Assembly (NCBI GenBank): GCA_009775365.1
Contig: VSPM01000080.1
Coordinates: 1-10,887, forward strand
Direction: 5' to 3'
DNA from: Muribaculaceae bacterium
GTDB taxonomy: Bacteria; Bacteroidota; Bacteroidia; Bacteroidales; Muribaculaceae
Length of the DNA: 10,887 nt
Positions 1 to 5,280 of this stretch are shown piece by piece. The notes under the pieces are model-generated. The model did no database searches and was not told the origin of the DNA. It worked only from the letters and a program-made list of their open reading frames with translations. The position numbers were made by a program, and so were the translations under genes. Each line of letters begins with the position of its first letter. Positions within the stretch are counted from its first letter, which is position 1.

Positions 1-1
1 T

Positions 2-46
2 AAACTTGTCAAAGAACTCTTTGGCTTGACGGTTGATGCCGCTTAG
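2..46 (+). CDS. 3' end of an upstream gene (partial)
   Basis: Of the three forward frames at the left edge, only this one stays open, reading 14 codons (ending GLTVDAA) to a TAG at 44-46. The other two forward frames hit stops at once or by position 29. It may be the tail of a gene lying mostly outside the window. Fourteen codons are too few to identify a family, and an open frame of this length could occur by chance. Confidence 0.3.
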   Translation, partial: KLVKELFGLTVDAA

Positions 47-80
47 CCTATGAATAATTTTTTAACGAACTATTGTACTT

Positions 81-326
81 ATGGATTGCCGAAAACACAC
101 GGTAGAGATTGTATCGGAACAATTCTACACCGTAGCGTATGCCTCCAAATACCTCGGTGTCCACCGATGCACCATCTACGATTACATCAAGCATCCGGAG
201 AGACCATTGAGATTTTTCCATTCACCGGATGAAAGAAGGCTACTGTTCAGAGGAGCAGACCTGATAGCCTACAAAGAAGCGGGCCTTCCGAAGAAGGGAC
301 GAAAACGTAAGACTGGAAGTCAGTAA
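81..326 (+). CDS. Excisionase-like helix-turn-helix DNA-binding protein
   Basis: This 81-aa basic protein has the layout of the small helix-turn-helix (HTH_17 / MerR-like excisionase) proteins of Bacteroidales mobile elements. The helix-turn-helix spans about residues 16-36 (YTVAYASKYLGVHRCTIYDY). A wing-like stretch follows, with the FHSPDERRLLF segment at about 46-56 and ADLIAYKEAGL at 59-69. The C-terminus is strongly basic (PKKGRKRK). Proteins of this kind usually bind DNA near attachment sites to direct excision, or act as element regulators. No integrase is visible in the window, so the role here is inferred from the family. The ATG at 81 keeps the whole domain. A longer forward ORF starting at 50 is in another frame and shows no family resemblance. 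Confidence 0.7.
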   Translation: MDCRKHTVEIVSEQFYTVAYASKYLGVHRCTIYDYIKHPERPLRFFHSPDERRLLFRGADLIAYKEAGLPKKGRKRKTGSQ

Positions 327-341
327 CCTTTATCTCTCATC

Positions 342-722
342 TTAGTTCCAGCGGCACCACGGAAAGTTGAGAAGTCTATCCCCACTCTCGACGATTTCGG
401 AAAGGTCGATGGCGAGAAGCCAGGCGCGGGTGCGTATGTCATCCATGTCTGTCACAGCTTGAAGATACCGTGACGGGGATAAGTCACCTGATGCTTCAAG
501 CCACTCGCCGGCATAACGCTCGGGGTCGAGTGCATCGACAAAGGAGATGATCTCGTCAACGAGCGTGCCAACAAGTCCATCGGTCAGCTCGGCGGTGAAG
601 CTGAACGGCAAACCGCCGAGCGTCCGACGATGGAAATCGAAGAAGAAGCCATTATCACTATTAGTTATCGTGACCTGCCAACCATTCTTGACTGCTATCT
701 TAATTATATCACTATGTAACAT
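342..722 (-). CDS. Conserved hypothetical protein, paralogue of the gene at 829-1206
   Basis: The function of this 126-aa soluble acidic protein is unknown. It has no signal peptide or membrane helix. Its middle aligns by eye with the protein at 829-1206: an FDF/FEF strand, then a glycine, then FSF-x-A (FSFTAEL here, FSFSATM there), then a helix with L-(V/I)-(D/E)-(E/D)-I, a WL-(E/D) segment and a V..DM(D/E) segment. The two genes are therefore probably an old tandem duplication that has diverged. Similar small proteins are common in accessory regions of Bacteroides conjugative elements. It is the last gene of the minus-strand run and converges on the helix-turn-helix gene, with 15 bases between the two stop codons. 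The ATG at 720-722 is the only good start. Confidence 0.6.
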   Translation of the reverse strand: MLHSDIIKIAVKNGWQVTITNSDNGFFFDFHRRTLGGLPFSFTAELTDGLVGTLVDEIISFVDALDPERYAGEWLEASGDLSPSRYLQAVTDMDDIRTRAWLLAIDLSEIVESGDRLLNFPWCRWN

Positions 723-772
723 GCCTACTTTACTCTTTTCATAAACTTAATGGTAACAAATCCGCACATTCA

Positions 773-805
773 GACCTGCCGAGTCCGAGAAGGATCCGGC
801 AGGTC
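773..805. terminator. GC-rich hairpin between two minus-strand genes
   Basis: The 9-base arms gacctgccg (773-781) and cggcaggtc (797-805) are perfect complements. The stem continues inside with tcc/gga (784-786 with 792-794) around the loop gagaa. It lies 23 bases past the stop of the minus-strand gene at 829-1206 and 50 bases before the start of the next gene. There is no clean U-tract on the minus strand, while the plus strand reads gtttcttt after it. It could be a terminator, an attenuator or an RNA-stabilising element. Confidence 0.45.
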
Positions 806-828
806 GTTTCTTTGGGGCAAAGCGTCAA

Positions 829-1206
829 TCAGTATTCTTCAGGCACCTCCATTTCCTTTATGGCGTCCAGAAGTTCCTCAATCATCTTCTCGGTGGCTTC
901 CATGTCTTCAAGCACGGCTCTCATTCGGTATGGCGCACCTCGTTTCCCGTGTCCGAACTGGTCGAGCCAGATATATGTCTCGGAGTCAACATCAAACCCT
1001 TCATAGTAATTATCGATGTCTTCGATAAGAGAATTGATGTTGGCACATTTCATTGTGGCGCTGAAAGAAAAGTCACGTCCGGCAGGGCTGTACTTGCCAA
1101 ACTCAAACTCGCTTTTCTGTTCCTTATATATGATGCCCGCTTCCACATGCCAGCCTTTGGCTTCGGCACATGCGACCACTGCGTCAGTCAAATCGTCGAT
1201 ATACAT
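829..1206 (-). CDS. Conserved hypothetical protein of mobile-element type
   Basis: This 125-aa acidic soluble protein has no recognised catalytic motif. Visible landmarks are FEF (about residue 34), SPAGRDFSFSATM (about 40-52), FDVDSE near the middle, GHGKRGAPY, and a C-terminal helix rich in Glu, Met and Leu (LEDMEATEKMIEELLDAI). The second half looks helical and could mediate protein contacts. It is a diverged paralogue of the gene at 342-722. It sits in a minus-strand run with a DUF2958 gene and other small proteins, an arrangement typical of conjugative-element accessory operons. Strong hairpins lie both upstream (1223-1253) and downstream (773-805), so its transcript may be separated from its neighbours. 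It starts at the ATG at 1204-1206. Confidence 0.6.
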   Translation of the reverse strand: MYIDDLTDAVVACAEAKGWHVEAGIIYKEQKSEFEFGKYSPAGRDFSFSATMKCANINSLIEDIDNYYEGFDVDSETYIWLDQFGHGKRGAPYRMRAVLEDMEATEKMIEELLDAIKEMEVPEEY

Positions 1207-1222
1207 AGTCTGTAAGTTTTGT

Positions 1223-1253
1223 GTCAGCCGTGGCGGAGAGATCCACGGCTGAC
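1223..1253. terminator. Perfect 11-bp hairpin after the DUF2958 gene
   Basis: The arms gtcagccgtgg (1223-1233) and ccacggctgac (1243-1253) are perfect reverse complements around the 9-base loop cggagagat. On the minus strand it begins 7 bases after the stop codon of the DUF2958 gene and ends 16 bases before the start of the next gene. It is followed by acaaaact rather than a U-run, so a terminator, attenuator or processing role are all possible. Confidence 0.5.
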
Positions 1254-1260
1254 CGGTTGG

Positions 1261-1623
1261 TTAATCCTCAAACCTTGCAAGAAACTTTTGCAGTCTATCA
1301 TCGCAAAGGTTCTTCAACGCTGTCGGCTTGAAGTTCGGTTGCTGTCTTACTTGCAACTTGCCGTAGCCTTGCGATGTGAGGTCAAGCTCGACGCCGGAGA
1401 GTTCTTTCAGCGATACATAACCGTATTCATCTTCAAGCAGTCCGATGACTATGCCGAACATGATGGTGTCGTCGCCCTCTCTGTCGCCCTCAAGTATGAA
1501 CCATCGGGCAGAGCCTATTGCAAAGATTGCACGGCAAATCGCTTCCTTTCCCTTGCCGTCCTGGGAGTAAAGGGGGAAGCCATTCAAGGCTTCCTCCAGT
1601 TGTGGTGTCTGTAATCTGCACAT
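1261..1623 (-). CDS. DUF2958 family protein
   Basis: This roughly 120-aa protein fits the DUF2958 family, which is common on plasmids and integrative elements and has no assigned biochemical role. Family-type features are an LYSQ-like strand near the N-terminus, an aromatic and acidic core (ARWFILEGDREGDD), then FGIVIGLLEDEYGYVSLKEL, matching the usual pattern of phenylalanine-glycine-leucine-valine followed by GY-x-S-x-x-EL. The C-terminus is more basic and ends in a helix (LQKFLARFED). I prefer the ATG at 1621-1623, which follows the TGA of the upstream 55-aa gene by one base and suggests translational coupling. A TTG at 1630-1632 would add three residues and overlap that gene. Confidence 0.75.
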   Translation of the reverse strand: MCRLQTPQLEEALNGFPLYSQDGKGKEAICRAIFAIGSARWFILEGDREGDDTIMFGIVIGLLEDEYGYVSLKELSGVELDLTSQGYGKLQVRQQPNFKPTALKNLCDDRLQKFLARFED

Positions 1624-1624
1624 A

Positions 1625-1792
1625 TCAGTCAAATTCTATTTCGTCATCGTAAAGTTCTATTCTCGCCCCGCTGCTCAACTCGATGATGAAGCGGTAGCCA
1701 TTGCGTCCTACTATCGTTCCTCGGCGGTAGCCTCGCCACGGTTCTTTGAGTTCGCACTGCCGTCCGTATTCGGGGAAATCGGTATCTTCCAT
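1625..1792 (-). CDS. 55-aa hypothetical protein, possible small beta-barrel
   Basis: This short protein begins MEDTDFPEYGRQ and continues with alternating beta-type segments (RRGTIVGRNGYRFIIELSSG, then ARIELYDDEIEFD). The pattern of hydrophobic strands with Gly turns and an acidic end suggests a small beta-barrel such as an SH3-like or Tudor-like fold, but this is inference only. The ATG at 1790-1792 lies four bases after the stop of the preceding 105-aa gene. The frame stays open for another 47 codons upstream, but that part overlaps the 105-aa gene and has poor protein character. The gene is followed after one base by the DUF2958 gene, so the two are probably co-translated. Confidence 0.55.
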   Translation of the reverse strand: MEDTDFPEYGRQCELKEPWRGYRRGTIVGRNGYRFIIELSSGARIELYDDEIEFD

Positions 1793-1796
1793 GTCA

Positions 1797-2114
1797 TTAT
1801 CCGTTTTTAAGTTCTGTATAATCAGCGTCATATATGAGGTCGCTGTCAATAAGATGGCTGTATGCCTCGTCAGCGATACGCGATGCCCACTCGTTGCGCT
1901 CATTGTAACGACCTTTGCGGTAGTTGTGTGCAAGAGCCTTCATATAGCCAAGCATGACCTTGAAAGCCTGCTGTTGCAGATAGCGGTGCATGGTTGTCAT
2001 TGCCATGCCGGTCTTTTCGGTGCTGCTGACCTTGCCGTTGACAAAGTTCTCAAACTCTGCCACGAATGCCTTGTCGCCCTCGGCGATTTTCATAAAGTCG
2101 ATGTCTGTATTCAT
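1797..2114 (-). CDS. 105-aa conserved hypothetical protein, mostly helical
   Basis: The protein is predicted mainly helical and carries no known motif. It begins MNTDIDFMKIAEGDKAF and has a central stretch with Met and Gln (TGMAMTTMHRYLQQQAF). After it comes VMLGYMKALAHNYRKGRYNERNEW-type sequence, with a Tyr and Arg cluster at about residues 64-74, and an acidic end (DLIYDADYTEL). There is no signal peptide. It sits between the 64-aa and 55-aa genes with gaps of 11 and 4 bases, so the three belong to one transcription unit. Similar proteins are carried by Bacteroides conjugative elements, so a role in transfer or element upkeep is possible, but nothing in the sequence shows it. Confidence 0.6.
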   Translation of the reverse strand: MNTDIDFMKIAEGDKAFVAEFENFVNGKVSSTEKTGMAMTTMHRYLQQQAFKVMLGYMKALAHNYRKGRYNERNEWASRIADEAYSHLIDSDLIYDADYTELKNG

Positions 2115-2125
2115 ATCGGGGGGAT

Positions 2126-2320
2126 TTAGATTGTTGCCTGATTGTAGATTTGAGGTTCGGGCGAAACATTATAGATGTAGTCGCCACAACGTACCAAAAG
2201 GCGGTCCGCTCCGTAATAGAGCTTCTTCATGCCTCGGACACTTCCTGTCTTGTGGAAGTTCGGGAAGCGGCTGATGCCTACTCGCTTTCCCTCTTCAATG
2301 GTCATTCGTTTTACTCTCAT
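2126..2320 (-). CDS. 64-aa conserved hypothetical protein
   Basis: This small, basic protein (MRVKRMTIEEGKRVGIS...) has a well-defined second half: KLYYGADRLLVRCGDYIYNV followed by SPEPQIYNQA. The alternating aromatic and hydrophobic residues look like a beta-hairpin fold. No enzyme motif is visible. It lies 11 bases upstream of the 105-aa gene and shares its strand, so it is most likely an early gene of the same operon. The ATG at 2318-2320 is preceded on the minus strand by ataaggaact, a weak AG-rich ribosome-binding region. Its occurrence with DUF2958 and the FSF paralogues supports a mobile-element origin. Confidence 0.55.
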   Translation of the reverse strand: MRVKRMTIEEGKRVGISRFPNFHKTGSVRGMKKLYYGADRLLVRCGDYIYNVSPEPQIYNQATI

Positions 2321-2326
2321 AGTTCC

Positions 2327-2488
2327 TTATGTTTTGAGTTCAAGTTCTTTTCCCTTTTTGTGAAGCTCTTTGAGCTTCTTCGGCAGGGCTGGCCGTTTTT
2401 CGTGCAAGTCAACAACTGCGGCCAAGAGGGAACAAAAGGCAAGTGTGGAGCCGGCGACAAGACCGGGATACCCAAATTTTAGAGGCAC
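2327..2488 (-). CDS. Possible short membrane peptide (GTG start)
   Basis: On the minus strand a frame opens at a GTG (2486-2488) and runs 53 codons to a TAA at 2327-2329, ending 7 bases before the 64-aa gene. The peptide begins VPLKFGYPGLVAGS and has one hydrophobic segment (about residues 8-26, including STLAFCSLLAAVV). A charged, Lys-rich C-terminal helix follows (PKKLKELHKKGKELELKT). This is the layout of a single-pass small membrane protein with a positive cytoplasmic tail. It has no ATG, the upstream frame closes soon after, and overlapping frames are also open, so the call is tentative. Its position right before the minus-strand operon favours it being real. Confidence 0.35.
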   Translation of the reverse strand: MPLKFGYPGLVAGSTLAFCSLLAAVVDLHEKRPALPKKLKELHKKGKELELKT

Positions 2489-2623
2489 GAGGAAATTTGA
2501 GGAGGCTCACGGTCGTAGACGCAGGCGGAAAGCGAAGCGACACTTGACGTTGTTCCCGGACGCAGTAACTTCGCACAGAAAAACGCCTCCCTGCCAAGAC
2601 TCAATCGCATAAAGGAAATAATG

Positions 2624-2655
2624 CATTCGATTATAGAGGTAAATCTCCATTCGAT
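2624..2655. repeat. Direct repeat CATTCGAT, possible operator
   Basis: The octamer CATTCGAT occurs at 2624-2631 and again at 2648-2655, 24 bases apart start to start, roughly two helical turns. It lies about 75-110 bases upstream of the WYL regulator's -7 box. The same-face spacing would suit a dimeric DNA-binding protein such as the WYL regulator itself. This is inference; two short copies can arise by chance. Confidence 0.3.
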
Positions 2656-2730
2656 GATAAAAAATTCATCACAAATGTTGTAAAGGTGAATTTTGTTTTG
2701 AAAACGACACATTTTGACGTTTTCATATAG

Positions 2731-2738
2731 TAACTTTG
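2731..2738 (+). promoter_or_regulatory. Bacteroidetes -7 box for the WYL operon
   Basis: TAACTTTG matches the Bacteroidetes primary sigma factor -7 consensus TAnnTTTG. The nearest TTTG (2713-2716) is closer than the usual 19-21 base gap, so the -33 element is weak. The ATG of the WYL gene follows only four bases after the box, so transcripts from here would be leaderless or nearly so unless translation begins at the in-frame ATG at 2755. Confidence 0.6.
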
Positions 2739-2742
2739 CCGT

Positions 2743-3654
2743 ATGAAACAAAATATGGGACGGTTGATCCGCTATATACTGATTATTCACAAGCTGTCGG
2801 GGCATAAAAAATATGTTTCGGTAGAGGAACTTATCTCATACCTCAATCTTCAAATGGAGCTTAGAGGATACGAGATTGGCATAAGCCAGCGCACTCTCCA
2901 AAGAGACATAAAAGACATCGCTGACATGTTTGATGTAGAAATCAAGAATTATCGAGGATATGGATATTATATTTCTGACAGACCGGAAGAAACTGACATC
3001 AGGTATCAAGAGCTCCTGCTGAACTTTGACCTCCTGACCTCAATGAATCAAGGCAGTCAGTCAGTAGGATATATTATTCCTGAACATCATCGACCCAAAG
3101 GAAGTGACACAATTCCTATCCTTATAAGTGCGATAAAGGAACACCGAATTATCGAATTTGATTACATTCTTGTAAGAAAGGGCGATAAGATAATTTCTAA
3201 AAGAGTCAAGCCTCATTTTCTAAAGGAATCTCTGGGCTTGTGGTATCTCCTCGCACTCGATGAACATGATGCTCTCAAAGCATATGGGATAGACCGGATG
3301 CGGAACATCCATGTTACTGATGTAATATTCAAACGAGACGAGTCCATTAACCCGGATGATCTCTTCAAACATAGCTATGGCATTTGGGATGATCCGTCGA
3401 TACCCATCGAGGAGATTGAACTTTCATATTCTCCGCTGGACGGCAAGTTTATCAAGACCACTCCATTGCATAGCTCTCAAAAGATTCTCGTTGATAATGA
3501 TGACGAGTTTCGAGTAAGCCTTCGATTGAGGATAACAAATGATTTCGTCATGGCTTTATTATCGAGAAGTGCGTCACTCACAGTGATAAAACCTTTATCG
3601 CTACGTACAAGGTTAAGAGAAATATACAAAGACGCCATTCAAAGAAACAACTAA
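2743..3654 (+). CDS. WYL-domain transcriptional regulator
   Basis: This 303-aa protein has the three-part layout of WYL regulators. A winged helix-turn-helix covers about residues 1-80, with QRTLQRDIKDIADMF as the recognition region and the wing KNYRGYGYYI. The WYL domain covers about 125-195, with WYLLALDEHD (WYL at 167-169) and the conserved arginine in YGIDRMRNI at 185. A C-terminal WCX-like region lies at about 225-300. WYL domains bind nucleotide or nucleic-acid ligands, and WYL regulators such as BrxR and CapW control anti-phage operons. The gene has its own -7 box and is followed after 15 bases by a GIY-YIG gene, so it probably autoregulates this operon and may also affect the divergent one. 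It has full family length with no truncation. Confidence 0.85.
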   Translation: MKQNMGRLIRYILIIHKLSGHKKYVSVEELISYLNLQMELRGYEIGISQRTLQRDIKDIADMFDVEIKNYRGYGYYISDRPEETDIRYQELLLNFDLLTSMNQGSQSVGYIIPEHHRPKGSDTIPILISAIKEHRIIEFDYILVRKGDKIISKRVKPHFLKESLGLWYLLALDEHDALKAYGIDRMRNIHVTDVIFKRDESINPDDLFKHSYGIWDDPSIPIEEIELSYSPLDGKFIKTTPLHSSQKILVDNDDEFRVSLRLRITNDFVMALLSRSASLTVIKPLSLRTRLREIYKDAIQRNN

Positions 3655-3669
3655 AACAAACACAATACG

Positions 3670-4146
3670 ATGACAAAAGAAATTGAAAATTACAGAAAAG
3701 ACGGTTTTAACGGTTTTGTTCCGGTATCTAAACTTCGCAGTACTGCCTCATTGCTTCCCGATAGCGGTGGTGTATATATAGTTGTACGCGACAGCGATAA
3801 TTCCCCGGAGTTTCTTGCAACAGGAACAGGTGGCTTTTTCAAAGGCAAAAATCCGAATGTAGGACTGGAAGAACTTGAATCTAATTACGTTGCAGGCAGT
3901 AAAGTGGTATATATTGGAAAAGCCACTAGCCTGAAAAAACGTGTCGGTCAACTTCTCCGTTTCGGAGCCGGATCAGCCGTAGGACACTGGGGCGGTCGTT
4001 ATCTTTGGCAGCTTGCTGATTCGGATAACTTACTCATAGCATGGAAGACAACTTCGACAACTGATCCCAGAGCAGAAGAAATAAAAATGTTGGAGGAGTT
4101 TGTTTCTCGACATGGGAAACTTCCTTTTGCAAATCTTACAATGTAA
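3670..4146 (+). CDS. GIY-YIG nuclease-like protein
   Basis: This 158-aa protein carries the GIY-YIG superfamily elements in order: GVY at 34-36, YIG at 81-83, then K84 and R91 in YIGKATSLKKR (as in UvrC-type domains), a glutamate at 136 or 137 in RAEEIKMLEEF, and the closing asparagine at 155 in LPFAN. All expected catalytic positions have a candidate residue, so metal-dependent DNA cleavage or nicking is possible. The gap between GVY and YIG is about 44 residues, much longer than the roughly 10 of UvrC or I-TevI, and holds a Gly-rich loop (TGTGGFFKGK). No extra DNA-binding domain is attached, so targeting would need the short N-terminus, the insert or a partner. It sits between the WYL regulator and a membrane protein with tiny gaps. 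Confidence 0.72.
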   Translation: MTKEIENYRKDGFNGFVPVSKLRSTASLLPDSGGVYIVVRDSDNSPEFLATGTGGFFKGKNPNVGLEELESNYVAGSKVVYIGKATSLKKRVGQLLRFGAGSAVGHWGGRYLWQLADSDNLLIAWKTTSTTDPRAEEIKMLEEFVSRHGKLPFANLTM

Positions 4147-4152
4147 TCTGAC

Positions 4153-4626
4153 ATGCGAAGCCTATCCTCTCTGATTCATAATGCCTTGTTCCCGTCAACA
4201 AGGGTATATCATGATGCCAATGGCAACTATCGTGGTTCGAGTACAGACATTACTCCATGGCTGGTATTGCTCGGCCGCGGATGGGGCATTATGGTATGGC
4301 TTTATATTATCCTCACGCCACTTTTGGCTCCTGTCTATTATGTTTTCGCCAACTGGTATTGTCGAAAATATGATACTGAATTTTCCAAGGCGGATCCCAA
4401 GGGATGGCCCAAGGACAAGGCTCAGATACTTAAAAACCACAGAAATATCCTTATTGGCTGGATTATCTTCATGGTCTGGGGATATTGTGTCGACTGGGGG
4501 CAAAATGATTTGCCATATAAATATACACAACCGTCAACACAATGGAAAGAAACAAAGTGGGAGCCTAATCCGGACGGTAGCTTCGTGGAGTATTACAAGT
4601 CTCTCAAAGAGGAAAAACCGGAATAA
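4153..4626 (+). CDS. Two-helix membrane protein of unknown function
   Basis: The protein has 157 aa and two hydrophobic segments at about residues 44-66 (WGIMVWLYIILTPLLAPVYY) and 98-114 (ILIGWIIFMVWGYCVDW), separated by a polar, Lys-rich loop of about 32 residues. The N-terminus contains YHDANGNYRGSSTDIT, a beta-hairpin-like Gly/Asn motif, and the C-terminus is charged and Trp-rich. There is no cleavable signal peptide. I do not recognise a family. It follows the GIY-YIG gene after six bases, so the two are probably co-expressed. In a defence reading it could be a membrane effector, but nothing in the sequence proves this. A longer frame overlapping it on the same strand is a shadow. Confidence 0.6.
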   Translation: MRSLSSLIHNALFPSTRVYHDANGNYRGSSTDITPWLVLLGRGWGIMVWLYIILTPLLAPVYYVFANWYCRKYDTEFSKADPKGWPKDKAQILKNHRNILIGWIIFMVWGYCVDWGQNDLPYKYTQPSTQWKETKWEPNPDGSFVEYYKSLKEEKPE

Positions 4627-4631
4627 TTTAT

Positions 4632-4639
4632 TAACTTTG
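4632..4639 (+). promoter_or_regulatory. Bacteroidetes -7 box for the phosphoesterase/nuclease unit
   Basis: TAACTTTG lies six bases after the stop of the membrane-protein gene and 25 bases before the ATG at 4665. No clear TTTG is seen at -33. The element implies that the three genes from 4665 to 6674 can be transcribed independently of the WYL operon. Confidence 0.6.
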
Positions 4640-4664
4640 TAGCTGAGAATCAGACTATATAGAC

Positions 4665-5279
4665 ATGAAGATACTACACATTTCAGACACGCATGGATTT
4701 CACCATGATATTAATCAAGAACTTCCGGCAGCGGATGTCCTTGTTCACAGTGGTGACTTCACATGGGGAGGTTCTGAGGCCGAAGCGGTAGACTTCATGA
4801 ATTGGCTGATAGGATTGACTCAATTCAGACATAAGGTTTTTATTGCCGGAAACCATGATGACTGTATGTATCAGGCTGATGGTATTCAAGGATTGCCAGA
4901 TAATGTTCATTTTTTGCAACATTCTTCCGTTGTAATAGATGAAATTAGATTTTATGGTTTGCCTTTATACATGGAGGATAGTATTAGCGGAAGATATGAA
5001 ATGCTTATTGATGAGATTCCATCTGATGTGGGGGTCTTGGTTTCACATCAACCACCGTTCGGTCTCCTGGATATAACAGACTATTGTAACGGGCCGAGAA
5101 ATCACGGTAGTAAGAAGTTGAAAGATATAGTGGTCTCGTATAGACCTAAGGCGCACTTGTTCGGTCACGAACACAGCGCCAATGGTTTAGTTATAGAGAA
5201 CGGGATAATATATTCTAACGCTTCTTTACTTGATGACAGTTATAAACAGACATATAACCCTCGATTAATTGAGATATAA
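4665..5279 (+). CDS. Calcineurin-like metallophosphoesterase (MPPED-like)
   Basis: This 204-aa cytosolic protein has the full calcineurin-like metal site: D8 and H10 (DTHG), D31 (SGDFTWGG), N63 and H64 (GNHDD), H128 (SHQPPFG), and H168 and H170 (FGHEHS). The HQPP and GHEH spacing resembles MPPED/Rv0805-type enzymes, which hydrolyse phosphodiesters such as 2',3'-cyclic nucleotides in a two-metal reaction. The substrate cannot be read from the sequence. Length and motifs are complete, so it is probably active. It has its own -7 box and is followed after one base by the PGN_0703-like nuclease gene, so the two are almost surely co-translated. Possible roles are nucleotide-signal removal or processing of nucleic-acid ends made by the nuclease. 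Confidence 0.85.
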   Translation: MKILHISDTHGFHHDINQELPAADVLVHSGDFTWGGSEAEAVDFMNWLIGLTQFRHKVFIAGNHDDCMYQADGIQGLPDNVHFLQHSSVVIDEIRFYGLPLYMEDSISGRYEMLIDEIPSDVGVLVSHQPPFGLLDITDYCNGPRNHGSKKLKDIVVSYRPKAHLFGHEHSANGLVIENGIIYSNASLLDDSYKQTYNPRLIEI

Positions 5280-5280
5280 A

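Larger units (their letters stand above)
2489..2742. other. Divergent intergenic region
   Basis: This is the boundary between the minus-strand element operon and the plus-strand cargo. The left half is GC-rich, with open frames on both strands but no convincing protein. The right half turns AT-rich and holds the WYL gene promoter (2731), two copies of CATTCGAT (2624-2631 and 2648-2655), and an imperfect inverted repeat around acaaatgttgt. It is a plausible place for regulator binding in both directions. Confidence 0.5.

Noticed and set aside
724..741. Five-codon frame (MKRVK) on the minus strand before the 342-722 gene
   Set aside because: It is too short to separate from chance, and no attenuation structure is tied to it.
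1219..1614. 131-codon plus-strand frame
   Set aside because: It lies antisense to the DUF2958 gene, whose family pattern is clear, and has no protein character of its own.
1746..2129. 127-codon plus-strand frame with Cys and His residues
   Set aside because: It is antisense to the 105-aa and 55-aa genes, and the Cys/His content comes from complementary codons.
2362..2378. gaagctc/gagcttc inverted repeat with a three-base loop
   Set aside because: It falls inside a Lys/Leu-rich repeated codon pattern of the possible small protein and is too short to call a regulatory hairpin.
2370..2612. Arg-rich plus-strand frame
   Set aside because: The string of arginines reflects GC-rich local sequence; there is no start signal, and the small minus-strand frame is more protein-like.
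2479..2805. 108-codon minus-strand frame across the intergenic region
   Set aside because: It overlaps the WYL promoter and start, and its protein has low-complexity and mixed character.
4181..4642. Second plus-strand frame of 153 codons over the membrane-protein gene
   Set aside because: The frame starting at 4153 has clean membrane helices and a six-base gap to the upstream gene; this one is its shadow.
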